From contig MNCI01015670.1 of the NCBI GenBank assembly GCA_015680685.1, positions 849,916-909,915 on the forward strand: a DNA stretch of 60,000 nt, written 5' to 3'. Under the pieces are notes generated by a model. The model was not told the origin of the DNA. It worked only from the letters and a program-made list of their open reading frames with translations, and did not search any database. Source of the stretch: Gnetum montanum. Its lineage: Eukaryota > Streptophyta > Gnetopsida > Gnetales > Gnetaceae. Below, piece by piece: positions 31,800 to 43,980 of the stretch. Each line of letters starts with the position of its first letter. The stretch's first letter is position 1. Made by a program: the position numbers and the translations under genes.

Positions 31800-32130
31800 G
31801 TGTATGCGGTGGCGTAGACGAGTCTACAGGCTAAGTATCCGGCGTAAACGCTGGCGTAAGCGTGTATCGTATACGCTAGGGTTTGTTTGTAGTGTAAATG
31901 CTGGTGTAGGCGTGTAGCGTATACGCCGAGTGTGTAGCGTAGATGCTGGCGTAAGAGTGTAGCGTATACGCCAAGTATGCAGCGTAGACGCTGGCGTAAG
32001 CGTGCAGCGTATACGCTAGGGTTTGTGTAGCGTAAACGCTGGAGAGTCGACAGCGTAAACGCTGAGTCTGGTTTAAAAACAGCAGCGAGGACGCTGATCA
32101 GCGTAAACGCTGAGGAACGTGAAGCCTGTT
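31800..32130. repeat. GCGTAAACGCTGG-type array in the 5' UTR
   Basis: Irregular repeats of GCGTAAACGCTGG, GCGTAAGCGTG and GCGTATACGC between gag and the 5' LTR. Minus-strand open frames across this and the LTR (31760-32698) encode only repeat-derived Tyr-Ala/Arg-Leu-Arg peptides. Confidence 0.8.
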
Positions 32131-32137
32131 TAGCGAA

Positions 32138-32156
32138 GGCTCTCCTTCTAGTGCCA
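32138..32156 (-). promoter_or_regulatory. Primer-binding site of the inner element
   Basis: On the minus strand TGGCACTAGAAGGAGAGCC starts five bases (GTTTT) after the LTR end. It begins with the obligatory TGG that pairs with a tRNA CCA end. I cannot name the tRNA with certainty. Confidence 0.6.
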
Positions 32157-32988
32157 AAAACTGTGCCGACCGAAATCGTCGGTACGAGGCTGGAACGTTG
32201 CGGGCACCGAAAGATCAGCGGGCAAGCACAGTTGACCTTGCCTCCGCTTGAGGGCGAGCTGGAGTGGACGAAGGCAGAGTGCCTTGAATGGTCCGTACGC
32301 GGATCAAGCAAGGACTTCCCCGAGCGCCACCGAGGTGTTATACGCTGGGTTATATGTAGACTAAGGTGTAAAGGGCGAAACAGGCGCAGACGGCGTAAGC
32401 GTAGAGGGGCGTAAACAACGTTGGGCGTGAACAGCGTAAACAGAACTAGACCCGGCGTAAGCGTATACAGGCGTAAACAGCGTAACTGAATACAAAGGGC
32501 ATAAACAAAAGCAAACAGCGTAAACAGTGGGCGTACACGGACGCTGCCGGAGCGTAAACGCAAGCAGGCATAAGCGGAGCGTGGGCCAAATTGACGTAAA
32601 ACTGCAAAACTTGAACCAAGCGTAAACAGCGGGCATCCACGGATGCAAACGGAGCGTGGAGCGCGAACGCAAACAGCCGTAAACGAGGCGCGGGCCAAAT
32701 TAACATAAAACTATAAAAGGACTTGCAACAAGCGTAAACAATGGATTATAGAGTTAAAATGTTGTGCACCGGTCTAACGCAGTTGTGTAGGGACACAAGG
32801 CGGACGTAAAGCCCCGGTGGACGAAGGGATGCAGCTGGCTGACACGATAGGCGAAGCGCGGACTGTGCTCAGCGTTCAGCATGCAGGGCTTCTAGCGTAA
32901 GCGTAAGCGTAGAGGGTTTCAGCAGCGTAATTGCTCTGGGTCAGCTCTGATAAATTTCTACGGACCTAGTAAATGTGGAAAACTGGGC

Positions 32989-32996
32989 TATTTATA
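32989..32996 (-). promoter_or_regulatory. TATA box of the inner 5' LTR
   Basis: TATAAATA on the minus strand, about 580 bases into the LTR, leaving about 800 bases of R and U5. Confidence 0.75.
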
Positions 32997-33310
32997 GGGG
33001 TAGGGTTACCGGGAAAAGCGGACGGGGAGACACGTGGCGTATAGACCTGGCATTACAATTTGGAAACATGATATACGCCGGGCGTATATCTTATACAACA
33101 GGCTGGTGTATACGTCGAGCGTATACGCTGGGCGTAGACGGATAGATGCTGGCGTATACGCTGGCGAATGTTGGGCGTATACGTTGGCGTATACGCCGAA
33201 GGATGTCCACTTGCTTCAATCCTTGCTCTTCGGTGTAATCTTCATGTTGCCATTGGAAATCCTGTCGTCGAGCGTGTACCTTTGCCGTACCTGGGCGTGT
33301 ATGCTGAAGA

Positions 33311-33401
33311 TCTGGGCGTAGACGCTGGGCGTAGATGTTGGGCGTAGACGCTGGGCGTGAACGGTGGGCGTGAACCCTGGGCGTAGACGCTGGGCGTAGA
33401 C
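33311..33401. repeat. 13-bp tandem repeat, 7 units, right LTR
   Basis: Seven units of GCTGGGCGTAGAC type; the partner array in the left LTR has eight. Confidence 0.9.
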
Positions 33402-33576
33402 GCTGGCACCCCACGGTTTAAAGCTGGGCGTATACGCTGGCACAACACTTAACCAGATGTTTCAACTTCCAAGATTGGCCAGTGTGACTTCAAATCTAGC
33501 CGAAGCTACCTGTGGGTCATGGGGATCTGCTTCTTGTCGGACAGATGCTAAACTCACAGATTTTTGTGGTGTTTCA

Positions 33577-33741
33577 GATGTTACATCTACGAATATGAAC
33601 ATCCTAAAGGATGTTGCCCTATTATGCCACACTTATTGGAATCTAGGGTGCATGCTCTAAATTCTAGACTAGCACGAAGGAAAGCACTCAGAAGGTTTCC
33701 TTATCCTCAAGGAAATCTAAGGTCGTTCCACCAAAAACAAT
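33577..33741 (+). pseudogene. Outer element gag, continuation after the insertion
   Basis: Begins with the right GATGT copy. Joined at the duplication, the reading frame from 15982-16215 stays open for another 53 codons to a TAG at 33739-33741. The segment is basic (RLARRKALRRFP) and Cys-containing (KGCC). This shows the inner element cut a continuous gag frame. Confidence 0.6.
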
Positions 33742-34179
33742 AGGCTTATTATCCAAGCAGAGCTCCACCATAGCTATACAAGTAGTACCATTAGTGGCAA
33801 CACCCACAGTCATGGGGGATGCCACCAGCAAGGTAGTAGTATCCTTACAAGTAGCTAGATTTGTATGGGTACTATGTTCAGCAACCCATGTCTCTACTAG
33901 ACTTTTCTAATCATGCTTCTTTTCAACATCACTATTATCCTCTAAAGTATTACTAAATTCATTCTCCATCTCCTAGAGGGGAATCACCATATCCTTATCA
34001 CCCTCTTCATCCTTTAGCATATGTTTCTTCATCCTCAACCCAATTACTACCTGCTCCATTCATGTAGGGTAAAATTCCTGCATAGCTACAACAACGTAAT
34101 GCTACTAAGGCTATTAACATATAGTCAGATCCTTAGTCAGAACATTCTTCCAAGCCAATAGCCCTACTAAGCCCTTACC

Positions 34180-34740
34180 TACTTATGTGGTTGGTCACCC
34201 TATGTCTCCTTCATTCTTTTCATCTATTTCTTTTGAGAGCTCTTTAAACCAAATACCTCCCAAGATCTACACTATCATGTTAATCCACATTGTATTTGAT
34301 TGGATCAAGGTTGGAAACCTTCCCAAGAGAAGAGCTGATCCTGGAAGTCCTCTCATCTACTTGTAGATTGTAGGAAATGAGCCATGCAAGGATCTTCTCA
34401 ATTTAGGTTCTAGTGTTAATATAATTTTCCATGAAATGTATAATTATTGGAACCTACTTCCTCTCAAGAAGAGAAATAGTCATTTAGAATTGGTATATTA
34501 GTCCATCATTGTTCCCTTAGGACTAGTAGAGAACATTATGAACACTATCTATGGGTGGTCATATCCTATGGATTTCTTGATGATCAAAGTTGATAATTGC
34601 AAGTGGGACTTCTCAATCATTATGGAAAGGGCTTTGTTGACCACCATTGATGCATGAATGAGCATAAGAGATATTTTCTTGAAAATTTTCAAGGAAAATG
34701 CATTTAGAAAGATTGAAAAGAAGTGAGCTCCATGCATCGC
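34180..34740 (+). pseudogene. Outer element aspartic protease
   Basis: Fragments fit a plant Ty3/gypsy protease. CKDLLNLGSSVNIIFHEMY (near 34384-34440) corresponds to the family's CDLGASVN active site with Asp changed to Asn. SIIMERALLTTIDA (near 34615-34655) corresponds to the ILGRPFLAT block. Many stops; inactive. From 33742 to 34180 I see only decayed gag-like sequence. Confidence 0.65.
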
Positions 34741-35059
34741 ATACAATGATACAAAGTGCAACTGCATGCAGAAACTTTAGTCTATTAAAAGAACATCAAT
34801 CAGACCATGTAGATAGTGTGCAGATGAATATGAAATCCAATAATGCATGTATGTAGCAGCCATGAAATAGGAGGACACCCAATGGCTAATGGTTAATTAT
34901 GAGAGTAGCAAACTTTGAATGGCACTTATTGAGAGCCTAACTTATGCCTATGTTGAAGGCATGGATGAACTAGAGTAAGTTCATTGCCAACTCTTTAATG
35001 ATGAACATGATGATATCAATTGGAAAGAGTTGGAAATCCCTAACATTTTTAAACATGAG

Positions 35060-36540
35060 TCCTTAGAGTTGAAAACTCTACCTACCGGCATGGAATATGT
35101 ATTTCTAAAAAATGGTAGGCCAAAGATAATCAATTCCAACCTTGCTTATGAGTAGAAAAGAATGCCATTGAAGGTGGTCAACAAATGGCCAACAACCTTT
35201 ACTTACTCATATCCTAAACTCATAGGGATTGATCTTAGGATATTTCAGCATCACATTTATATTGGTCTAGCCATGAAGCCAAAGAAGCAATCATAGTGGC
35301 AGCTAAACCCCAAATTGAAATAGATCATTAAAAAGAAAATTAAACAACTCATCAAGGTGGAGTTTATCTATACAATTATGGATAGCAAGTGGATTATCCT
35401 ACTTGTAATTGTGCCAAAGAAAGATGATAATTGGTGGGTCTATATTGATTTGAAACTATTAAACATGGCAACATTCAAAAATCATTTTCCATTGCCATTT
35501 GTGGACTAGGTGGTGGAAACTATTTCTAAGCATTGTTATTATAACTTTCTGGATGGTTATAGTGGCTATAACCAAATTCAGATCATGCTTGAGGATCAAG
35601 CCAAAATAATATTCACGAGTCCCTAGAAAATTTTGCATATTGTAGGATGCCCTTTGGTCTATGCAATGCCCATGTAACTTTTCAATGTCATGTCATGAGA
35701 ATTTTTTAGCAGTAGATTGGTAGCAAAGTGGAAGTCTTCATGGATGACTTCTCCACCTATGGTGCTACATTTGAGCAAACCCTAGACTGCCTTGAGAAAG
35801 TGCTTAAAAGGTGCATGGAGACTAATCTTTAGCTCAATTAGCAAAAGAGACATCTCATGGTCTAGGAGGGCATTGTGTTGGGGCATAGAATTTTGTAGGA
35901 ATTAAGGTGGATCCTAGAAAGATTCGTGTCATCCAAGGAATAGCCCACCAACTAGAACTTATTAAAGATGTCTGGTCATTCTTTAGACACACTAGCTACT
36001 ACTGATGATTCATAGAGAATTTCTCTAAGATAACAAAACCATTGGTTGAGCTCACAAAGAAAGATGCTTCATTCATATGGACCAAGGAATGTGAAAAGAT
36101 ATTCCAACAGCTTAAGGAGAAGCTTGTAGATACTCTAATTCTATGAGCATCTAATTAGTCCCATCCATTTCACATCATGATAAATGCATCAAACTATGCC
36201 TTGGGAGTTGTGCTTATGTAGTTGGACAATAAAAAATGTTTATATTACATCCACTATGTAAGCTGAAGCATTGTGGATTCATAGCTCAATTACACCACAA
36301 CAGAGAAAGAGTTGATGATCATGGTATATGCTTCAAAAAAGTTTAGGCACTATGTGCATAGATATAAGATGTTTGTGTATACTGATCATAGTTCCATTTG
36401 CTTCTTGATAAATAAACCAACGGTGAGATCCCATGTCATACAATGATTGGTGATCTTACAAGAGTTTGATCTTACAGTGGTACATCGAAAGGGGATTAAG
36501 AATGTGGTTTCTTATCACTTATCTCAGTCATGATGACATA
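35060..36540 (+). pseudogene. Outer element reverse transcriptase and RNase H
   Basis: RT blocks in order: VPKKDDNWWVYID (near 35410-35450), FLDGYSGYNQIQI (near 35550-35585), the catalytic VFMDDFS (near 35735-35755) and LEKVLKRCMETNL (near 35792-35830). RNase H has MINASNYALGVVL (near 36178-36217; the usual Asp is Asn), EKELMIMVYASKKFRHYVHRYKMFVYTDHS (near 36305-36390) and a VHRKGIKNVVSYHLS end. Only one RNase H is evident. Decayed throughout by stops. Confidence 0.8.
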
Positions 36541-36599
36541 ACAAAGAGGATGAGAGCTCACTCTCTGATCAGTTTCCTAATGAACTCCTCCTTGTTGGT

Positions 36600-37880
36600 G
36601 TAATAAATGAATAAGTACCCGCTAAACCAAAATGGTATGATGGCATCCTCACTTATCTGCTCACTTAAGAGATGCCACAAGAGTTAGACCACCTAAAGAA
36701 ACAATATTTTCTTCTTCAAGTTAAACGCTTCATGAAGATTAATGAACATCTTTATAAGATATGCATCAATGGCTTGGTTTGCTGATGTGTTTCTAATGTT
36801 AACCAACTATGGATTATTCAAGATTCTCACAAGGGTCCTTGTGGGGGCCACTATGTAGGGAGATGCATGGCCATTAAAATCCTAATGATAGGATACTATT
36901 GGCCAATAATCTTCAAGGATGTCCACCAATTTGTCCACTCTTGTGAATTCTATCAATTAGATGATGGGATGACCACTCAAATGGAGGGACCTCATTTGTG
37001 GATCCAACCACTAGAACCCTTTGACATTTGGGACATAGACTTCATGGGTCCCATCACACCTATGTCATATGAAAAGGCATAGATAATAGTCAATGTTGAC
37101 TATTGTATGAAATGGATAGTAGTAGCCATCATCAACTATAAATCTTTCACTACTACATGGTTTGTACAAAAAAATGTTATAAAAAAGTTTGAAGTGCCAC
37201 ATGCACTGATTTCCAAAAATTATACTCATTTTATAGGTGCTACCTTTCACAAGCTCATGCAACTCTTGGGGGTTGAACATAAATTAACAATACCTTACCA
37301 CCCCAAGCCAATGGTCAAGCAAAGGTTACCAATAGGGAGATCATGAAAATATTAACAAAAGCTATTAGAAAATATAGGAAATACTAGAGAAACAAACATA
37401 ATGATGCTCTCTAAGCATACCATGCAAGGCAGAAACTCCTTATAGGAAAATCTCCCTATGAGTTAGTGTATGGAAAATTACCAACTCTTCCAATTCAATC
37501 CAAGCTCCGTATACTTTCAATAGCTTATGACCTTGAACTTGACCTAAGCCTAACACAAAAAGAGAGATTAATCAACCTTAATGTGCTAGAGGAGAATCAA
37601 TTGGTGGTCCTGTCCTTGAATGAAGTGCACAAACCATTTTGTAAACAATGCCATGACCTTAAGATAAGGAAAGTCAAATTCCAACCTAGAGATAGGGTCC
37701 TCTACTAGAACCCCATAGATATTCCTCAATGAAATAAGTTCCAAACATTATGGGAAGGGCCTTATGTCATTTATAAAACCTTTTCTTTTGATGTCATGTT
37801 AATTTACAAACCTAAGAGTCTAAACAAAAAGTAGCTGGTCAACACACAATAAGTCAAACCTTTTCATGAGCCCGTGTAAG
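36600..37880 (+). pseudogene. Outer element integrase
   Basis: Zinc-binding end with HKGPCGGHY (near 36828-36855) and GYYWPIIFKDVHQFVHSCEF (near 36890-36950; second Cys of the CxxC lost). The catalytic core has DIDFMGPI (first Asp, near 37035-37060), ISKNYTHF (second Asp now Lys, near 37210) and QAKVTNREIMK (Glu now Lys, near 37317-37348). The C-terminal LVYGKLPTLPIQ and a KFQPRDRVLY block reach about 37710, followed by WEGPYVIYKT. No chromodomain. Confidence 0.82.
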
Positions 37881-40015
37881 CCAGTGCAAATAATGCCTCA
37901 TCGGATGATGACCTAACTCAATCTTTTAAATCTCCTTCTTTCAACCTAGTCATGGGTGAGATGACCATCCATGCTAACTATATAAGTAGCTCCTCAATTT
38001 TTGTACTTTTTTGTTTTTACACCTTTTTGTTTCACACATTCTTTGTTTTTATACCATTTTTATTTTACACTTTGTTATTTTTTAAAATTTTTATTTTACA
38101 ACATTGTTCGTATGTTTTATTTTTCTTAAATATTTTATAATTTCTTATATACTTTACTTTATTTTGGTATGAATTTTTCTTGTCTTATAATAAAATTGCT
38201 TTATTGCCAACAAGACTCAATGATGTTGTAGTTATTTACTAATTGTGGTTTTTGCCAAATGTTTTTGATTGCTAATTTCTTGTTTCTATTTTTGAATTTT
38301 AATGACTGATGACTAAGACAAGTTTTTTTTTCATGGAACAAGTAATGAGTCCACATCATCCACCCATCCACCAACTCTATGGTTTTCCTAGTTTTGAAAG
38401 TATGAGGTTCCTTTTTCATTAATACAACTTTAAATGAACTTGTGACCTTGGTAGTTTACAAACTTGGGAAAGATTCAAAGGTTTGAAAAGGATGCGACTT
38501 CAAGGGGATGTAATACTCTTTGTGCCTTTCTACTTACTTGAGTGCATGTGTGTTTTCATGGATTTCTTACTATTCCATGTTGACCAATAATAGGAACTTG
38601 AATATGTCTTTGCATGGTGTGGTTCCCATCTAAAACTTCATAGAAAGCAAAAAAAAAAAAAAATAACATGTTAGGAATTCAAAGCATATCCCTTAAAAAA
38701 AATAAATGAGCTACAAGCACTGGTTATGGGACTAGAAAGACATGTTATCCATGCCTAAAGGTTCCCTCTAAGTAAGGCCCTTTTTCACTTTGTGATTCTC
38801 TTTACTTCTCAAATAAGGAATGGTGGTTATCTATGGGAGAATTCTTGTGTCTCAAGGAGATGGACTAGTCCTAGAGTGGTGATGCAAAGTCACTGAAAGT
38901 TGTTAATTTTGATCTAGACTAAGGATGGATTTTTATTGGGTCAATTAACCATAACTCCACCAGGGACTTCATGCGACTATGTTTGAAAAACCCATATCAC
39001 TCTCTATCCCATCCATCAATGCTTTCCATAACTCACCTTAATGCTAGTTTTCATGTTTTTGTTTAATGTCGTAGTTTGATGTGTTGAAGTTCTTAGGAAG
39101 ATTATTTGGGATTTGGTCCTTAACTTTTTGTAACCATTAATCAATTGTGGGTCCCACAGACTTCTTAGTTTTGGTTATGCAAAGGGAAAAAAAGGGCATA
39201 ACCCTACTATGGGGAGGACCCACCTGCATAGCTCTTAGTTGGACTAGTTAAGTACATTATCCTTGGGCATTTTGGTAATCAAATCTTTTACATTCCCCAT
39301 CGGTTGCATCTAACTATGTGCTCCTTAAGGCATTTCACCAATCATTCTCCATCTTTTGAGAAGTCTCAAGCCCTCTTCATGCATTTCATTATGTTATTGG
39401 CATTTTGGGATTCCATTTAACTCCACTTTCATTCAAAAAATCCTTGTATTTTTCAAATTTTAACTTGATCAATGGTGGTCAATAGCCATGTCAACTAGGC
39501 CTGGTTGACACAAGTGACCACATCAACTAGGCCCTGTTGATAAGATCTAGTTGATGCATGGGAAAAATTCTATACATAGCACCTACCACTTAGGAATTTC
39601 TTGCCATTTAATTCAAACATAAGGGGAGTTTTTGCAATTTTTAGGGTTCAAAACCTTCCAAAGAAGATAACTTTCAAACCATTTATTTGATTTAATTTAT
39701 TCTTTAGCCTTATAGCTTCTAGAGGTATGCTTTACGTCATGGGGACCACAAACCTTTGGTTTTTGACAGAGAATTTTTCCAACTCCCCCATAGGTTTAAT
39801 GAAAAAAATAATATTAAATCATCAATCTATGAGAGTTAAACCCTTCCAACATACTTTGGTAACCTATTTAATCAGATATTAATAAAATAATATTAAAATA
39901 ATCAACCCAACCATGATCACAACTTAGCCAAGTGTAACTTCCCCAAGGGATAAAGTATTCTAAATGTTTCAAAGTTACAAATTAAGTGCTAATCCTTGGT
40001 CATGTTGTGATATGG
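37881..40015. other. Outer element spacer after integrase
   Basis: AT-rich, no supported coding. It has T-rich segments at 38000-38180 and an A run at 38649-38663. Confidence 0.5.
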
Positions 40016-42890
40016 CACCTAGATCAAAATGCCCATAGGAAGGAGAACCATCTCAACCAAGGGACAAATGACCTAGAGCTGAAAGGAAGCAACAAGAACA
40101 AGCCTAAGAATAGGTAGCAGAAACTCATGCAACGAGACCTTTTTAGGAGGAGGCTGAACTGCAATCTATTCAATAGATTTCCAAGGAAGCAACTATAATT
40201 AAATAATCCCATTGAGATGAGGTGCCAAGACTAGTGCCAATACTAGAGGTCACATTGAATCAAGCCTTCATTAATCAAATCAAGCCTTGTGACATCCAAT
40301 GTTTAATTCTCCAAGAATTGAACTTTGGACCATTCTTAGAACATTCTCCACCAAAAGCTAAGATGCAATTATAGAACACTCCCATGTGTCCAATCATAAC
40401 TTTTAGTGGGGAATGGTACATGGAAAATACATATCTCTTTTGTAATGGTAGGTAGGCAAGAGCCACTATGAAGATCAAGGACATTTAGGTGTCCTACTCA
40501 GTGGAGGCCATTGCATAGGCTCTTTAGTTACCTAATATTGGAAGAAATTTAGTAGAGATCTCTACATAAGTAGACCTAAAGGCAAAGAAGGAGTGAACCT
40601 AGTGATGTTATGGAGTGGATCACAAGGAGTATGGTGCACGCACCCTAATAGAATGTGTATATTTCATGATAGTAGCCTATCACTTCAATCTAACAATGAA
40701 GCCCAATAAGGTGACTACCATTTTCACTTGTGTGTGTGCTGCTCTAAGTGGAAAATTCCCTATGAACCTTCCACAACTAATCTATTTAGAGATAACAAAG
40801 ATATTTAAGGAAAAAAAACATGGAAGGAAGGCCATGACCTTTCCCTGCCTCATTAGAAAACTATGCAAAAGGATAGGAATAGTTCACTACATCAATGACA
40901 TAATACAACATACTCCTTCTACCTCTTAGGTGGAAATGATGAAAGATGAGATCCCTACCACAACTAAGGAAGAGAAGTAGCAACCACCACCTTCATTTCC
41001 CATTCATGAAACAACATTGAAATCCCATGCTACCCTTGAATGAATGCATGAGATTTGAGAGTAGTTCTTATGTGAGCAAGAGTAGTGAGTAAGAACAAGT
41101 GGTGGCAATCCATCTATGTATCATCCAATGATGAGTCACCTCAATGAAGTGGCTCAAACCATTAGCTAGATGGAGGTAGGTACCTACCTTTTCAGCCCTA
41201 AGAACATAGCTACCCACAAGATCAAATCCTAGCATCCAAGAGGTAATGGCCTCTCTCTCACAATAGTAGTAATTCATATAAATCTTTGGGAATGCCATAA
41301 CTTTCGTGGTGTGTTTGGAGGAGGGTGAGGGGGAAACTATCTTATTGATGTAGCATCATGGATAGGAGATAGCGATAGAGGTGGTTTCTTATAGAATTAT
41401 TGAGGTATTCAATGCACCTATGGTGTCTATACCAAACGTTTCTACACTTAGAGATGTGTAGATGTCTAAAAAGTTAGTAGCAACTTGAGCATAGCCTACA
41501 CAAGGAGTTGCAAGATTGATTGGTGGAAACTAGGAAACTAATTTTAGATGTCTTTGACCTTTCAAATACAATCACTACAATACAGTCGAAGCTATTGAAA
41601 GAAATGGGAAAATGCATTATCATGGAAGGGTAACTCAAAATAGTCCAGGCTAAAAACCATTACTTGGCTATGAAGGTTGTTGAATTAAAGAGCCCACGTT
41701 GCTAATCCTGTGCTTCTTAGCCCTACACTGACCTAAGATGAATCTTTTTAATAGCTTCAAGAAAAGCTCAAGAATGCTAAGTAAGCAAAGGAGATGATGA
41801 TCTTTAATCAGTCCTTGGCCAATGTCACCATACATAATATCCAAAAGATATTGGATCAAACTTGCTAGTAGAATGTCACCTTGATCGCAAAAAATCACTG
41901 CTTGTAGAATGTTGAAGCACAAAAGAAAAAAATGCAAGATTTCATCCATTAATAGTAGGAGAAGCTAGCTAGAGTAAACACTAAAGTAAGGAGATTGACA
42001 ACCAAAAATAGAAATCTCTCCATGGAGGAAGTTTGAGTCCTTCACTAGAAATTTGCAATAGAGGTAGCCATTTGGAAAAATGAGGCTCTCAAATTTGAGA
42101 GAGTAAAAAATCACTATATTATCTACAAAAAGAAATTAATGAAAAACATATTTAGATGATGAAGGTGAAAGTTAATGAGGTGCTTCAACAGCTCAAGAAA
42201 GAAGATGATGTCTAGCAACCTATCTTTGATGGCTCAATGACTATAACAAGGTGGAGATCTACATGAAGGAGCTATAGATCAAGGAGATGAAGGAGTACAT
42301 GGATCTTACCAATAACCATTATGCAAATATGGTGATGCTAATTGCCAAATGGTCATGGTTTGAATTGGAGAAATAAGTGGTCAGTTCATACTTGTTGTAC
42401 AAAGCTAAGTTCAAGTATCACAAAGACACTAAGTAGAAACTTGAGGTGGAAAATGCAGAACTCGATGTTCTCAAGCAGTGCTTCATTGATCAATGATCTA
42501 CAGCAAAGAACCTAGACTAGAGAATGAGTGATTACTAGGAGTTGCAAAATCAGTAAAGGCATTTGATGTTGAATGCAAACTTTTCACTGCCTAGTTCATC
42601 AATGTGAAGGAGTTGTTCTCAGAAATGCCCTGTCCTTAGGATGTTCCCACATTGTCCCACATTTTTGATGCGACATGAACCATGAATGATCTTCGGAGTA
42701 AGGAGGAGAAGATGAAGGAACTATTAGATTCCTTCCATCCTTTGTCAAAAGTTACAGCTTCCATAGGACAATCACAACCACCTCAACTATCATGTGCACC
42801 TTAAGCAAAAGAACATCCTTTAGAGCCTTAGGAGCCTCCACCACCTAGGACCATTTGAACTTCTTCCTCATCTTCACGTCATCAGAGGAA
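40016..42890 (+). pseudogene. Outer element extra ORF, homologous to antisense exon 4
   Basis: After integrase a decayed frame reads YSVEAIA-AL-LPN (near 40498-40535), LIECVYFMIVAYHFNLT (near 40648-40700), NLPQLIYLEITKIF (near 40768-40810) and MTFPCLIRKLCKRIGI (near 40836-40885); 40615-40929 is open. This matches the order and spacing of the antisense gene's exon 4 and resembles the putative plant transposon protein domain. A long Lys/Glu/Leu-rich, coiled-coil-like part follows (about 41500-42500), then a Pro/Ser-rich end near 42890. Here the ORF is in sense orientation downstream of integrase. Confidence 0.6.
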
Positions 42891-43111
42891 TTGTATTTGT
42901 AAGTTTTGTCCTAGTGTTCAATTTTTTTTCCTAAATACAAAATTTTTTTAATCACTATAATTCTATACACTCATGCACTTAGCTTTTGTCATGTTGTTGG
43001 TGTGTTATTTTATGTGTCAATAATCTCATACCTTCCTGAATATTTTGTAAGAAACTTTGTCCTTCTTTTTTTCTCTCTAGGATGAGTTTTCATTCAATCA
43101 TGAGGGTATGA

Positions 43112-43980
43112 TGAGTTGCATTTTCTGGGTTACATTGACAATGCCTCATTGATGTGGCCTCGTTAAAGTCACTGTGTCGACATGGGATTTGAAGCATTGA
43201 CATGGCATTATTGATGAAGTACCTATTTTTGGCTATAAATACATGCTCACCCATTGTGTTTATGGCATATTTTATCATAGTTGTAGCATGGCTCTTACAA
43301 TTTTCTTGCTTGAAAGTTAAAATATTTTTCTAAGTGCCTATAGTAGGAGTCAAATAGTGTATGGATTTTTATTTGAGCAATGTTGTACCTAAGGACGAAA
43401 GTGTGTGCAATAATAAAGATGAGTTTTCTGATAAACCTTGTAGCACTTTGAAATAGATTAATTGTTTATTTATGCATTTAATGTTTTATACAATTTTCTT
43501 TAATTTTTTAAGTAATTAAGATAAATTAAGTTACATTAAATAATAATTAATTAAGCACATAAGTAGAACCACTTCGAACATAAGCATGACACTTGGTGAT
43601 CCTAGCATAGCATTAAACGTGCTTAGGATGTCTATGGCAAGTGGAAATAGATGCTTATGTTAGAATTAGTTAGGTGTAGCTAGTTATATTATATTAGAAA
43701 TTTAATTATTTAATTATTTTATTTTATACATTATTCTTTACCCTCAGGTGACTTAAAACATAAAATATAAAAAATCATAAATATTATATGCCTCAATTAC
43801 ACTTAACCATACATTTGCATTTCACAAGTGTAATTGGGAAGACGATAATTTTAGCAATTTGTTTCACTTCCTAGAGACCGATGTACTTAGAATGCTATAA
43901 GTCCATAGAATTCGTCCAGATTGCATGTGAACACTTAGTGATTCATATGGTTGGGCATAGGGTCTACTTGCCACTCATCA
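43112..43980 (+). repeat. 3' LTR of the outer element
   Basis: Starts TGAGTTGCATTTTCTGGG and ends CCACTCATCA; TATA box at 43234-43241. It is preceded by GAGGGTATGA, a weak polypurine tract. Collinear with 13441-14324 with numerous transitions and small indels. Confidence 0.85.

Larger units (their letters stand above)
16216..33576 (-). mobile_element. Inner Tat/Ogre-like LTR retrotransposon, 17.4 kb
   Basis: A complete Ty3/gypsy element lies on the minus strand between perfect GATGT duplications. In its own direction it has: 5' LTR 33576-32162, primer site, gag, protease, a 5-kb block with an antisense gene, RT, RNase H, a second RNase H, integrase, 3' UTR, polypurine tract, 3' LTR 17671-16216. 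Two RNase H domains and a separation of protease from RT are features of the Tat/Ogre clade. It is far more GC-rich than its surroundings. The two LTRs show about nine differences, all transitions, in their first 220 bases, so it is clearly younger than the outer element. It is nevertheless inactivated by several TAG stops, plus a 390-base gap in the assembly. Confidence 0.93.
32162..33576 (-). repeat. 5' LTR of the inner element (right copy)
   Basis: Plus-strand ends TGTGCCGACC...GTGGTGTTTCA. It carries the U3 repeats (7 x 13 bp at 33311-33401), TATA box at 32989-32996 and many GCGTANACGC motifs. It drives the gag-pol transcript leftwards. Confidence 0.93.
13441..43980 (+). mobile_element. 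Outer Athila-like LTR retrotransposon, carrying the inner element
   Basis: LTRs of the same family lie at 13441-14324 and 43112-43980. Between them, after removing the inner element (16216-33576 plus one GATGT copy), the order is primer site, gag, protease, RT, RNase H, integrase and an extra ORF, all on the plus strand. The interior without the insertion is about 11.4 kb. The FMDD-type RT (VFMDDF), the tRNA-Asp-like primer site and the lack of a chromodomain fit an Athila/OTA-type Ty3/gypsy element. The pentamers outside the LTRs (ATTTA and AGCAT) do not match, so target duplication is not demonstrated; the two LTRs could in principle come from different copies. Confidence 0.75.
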
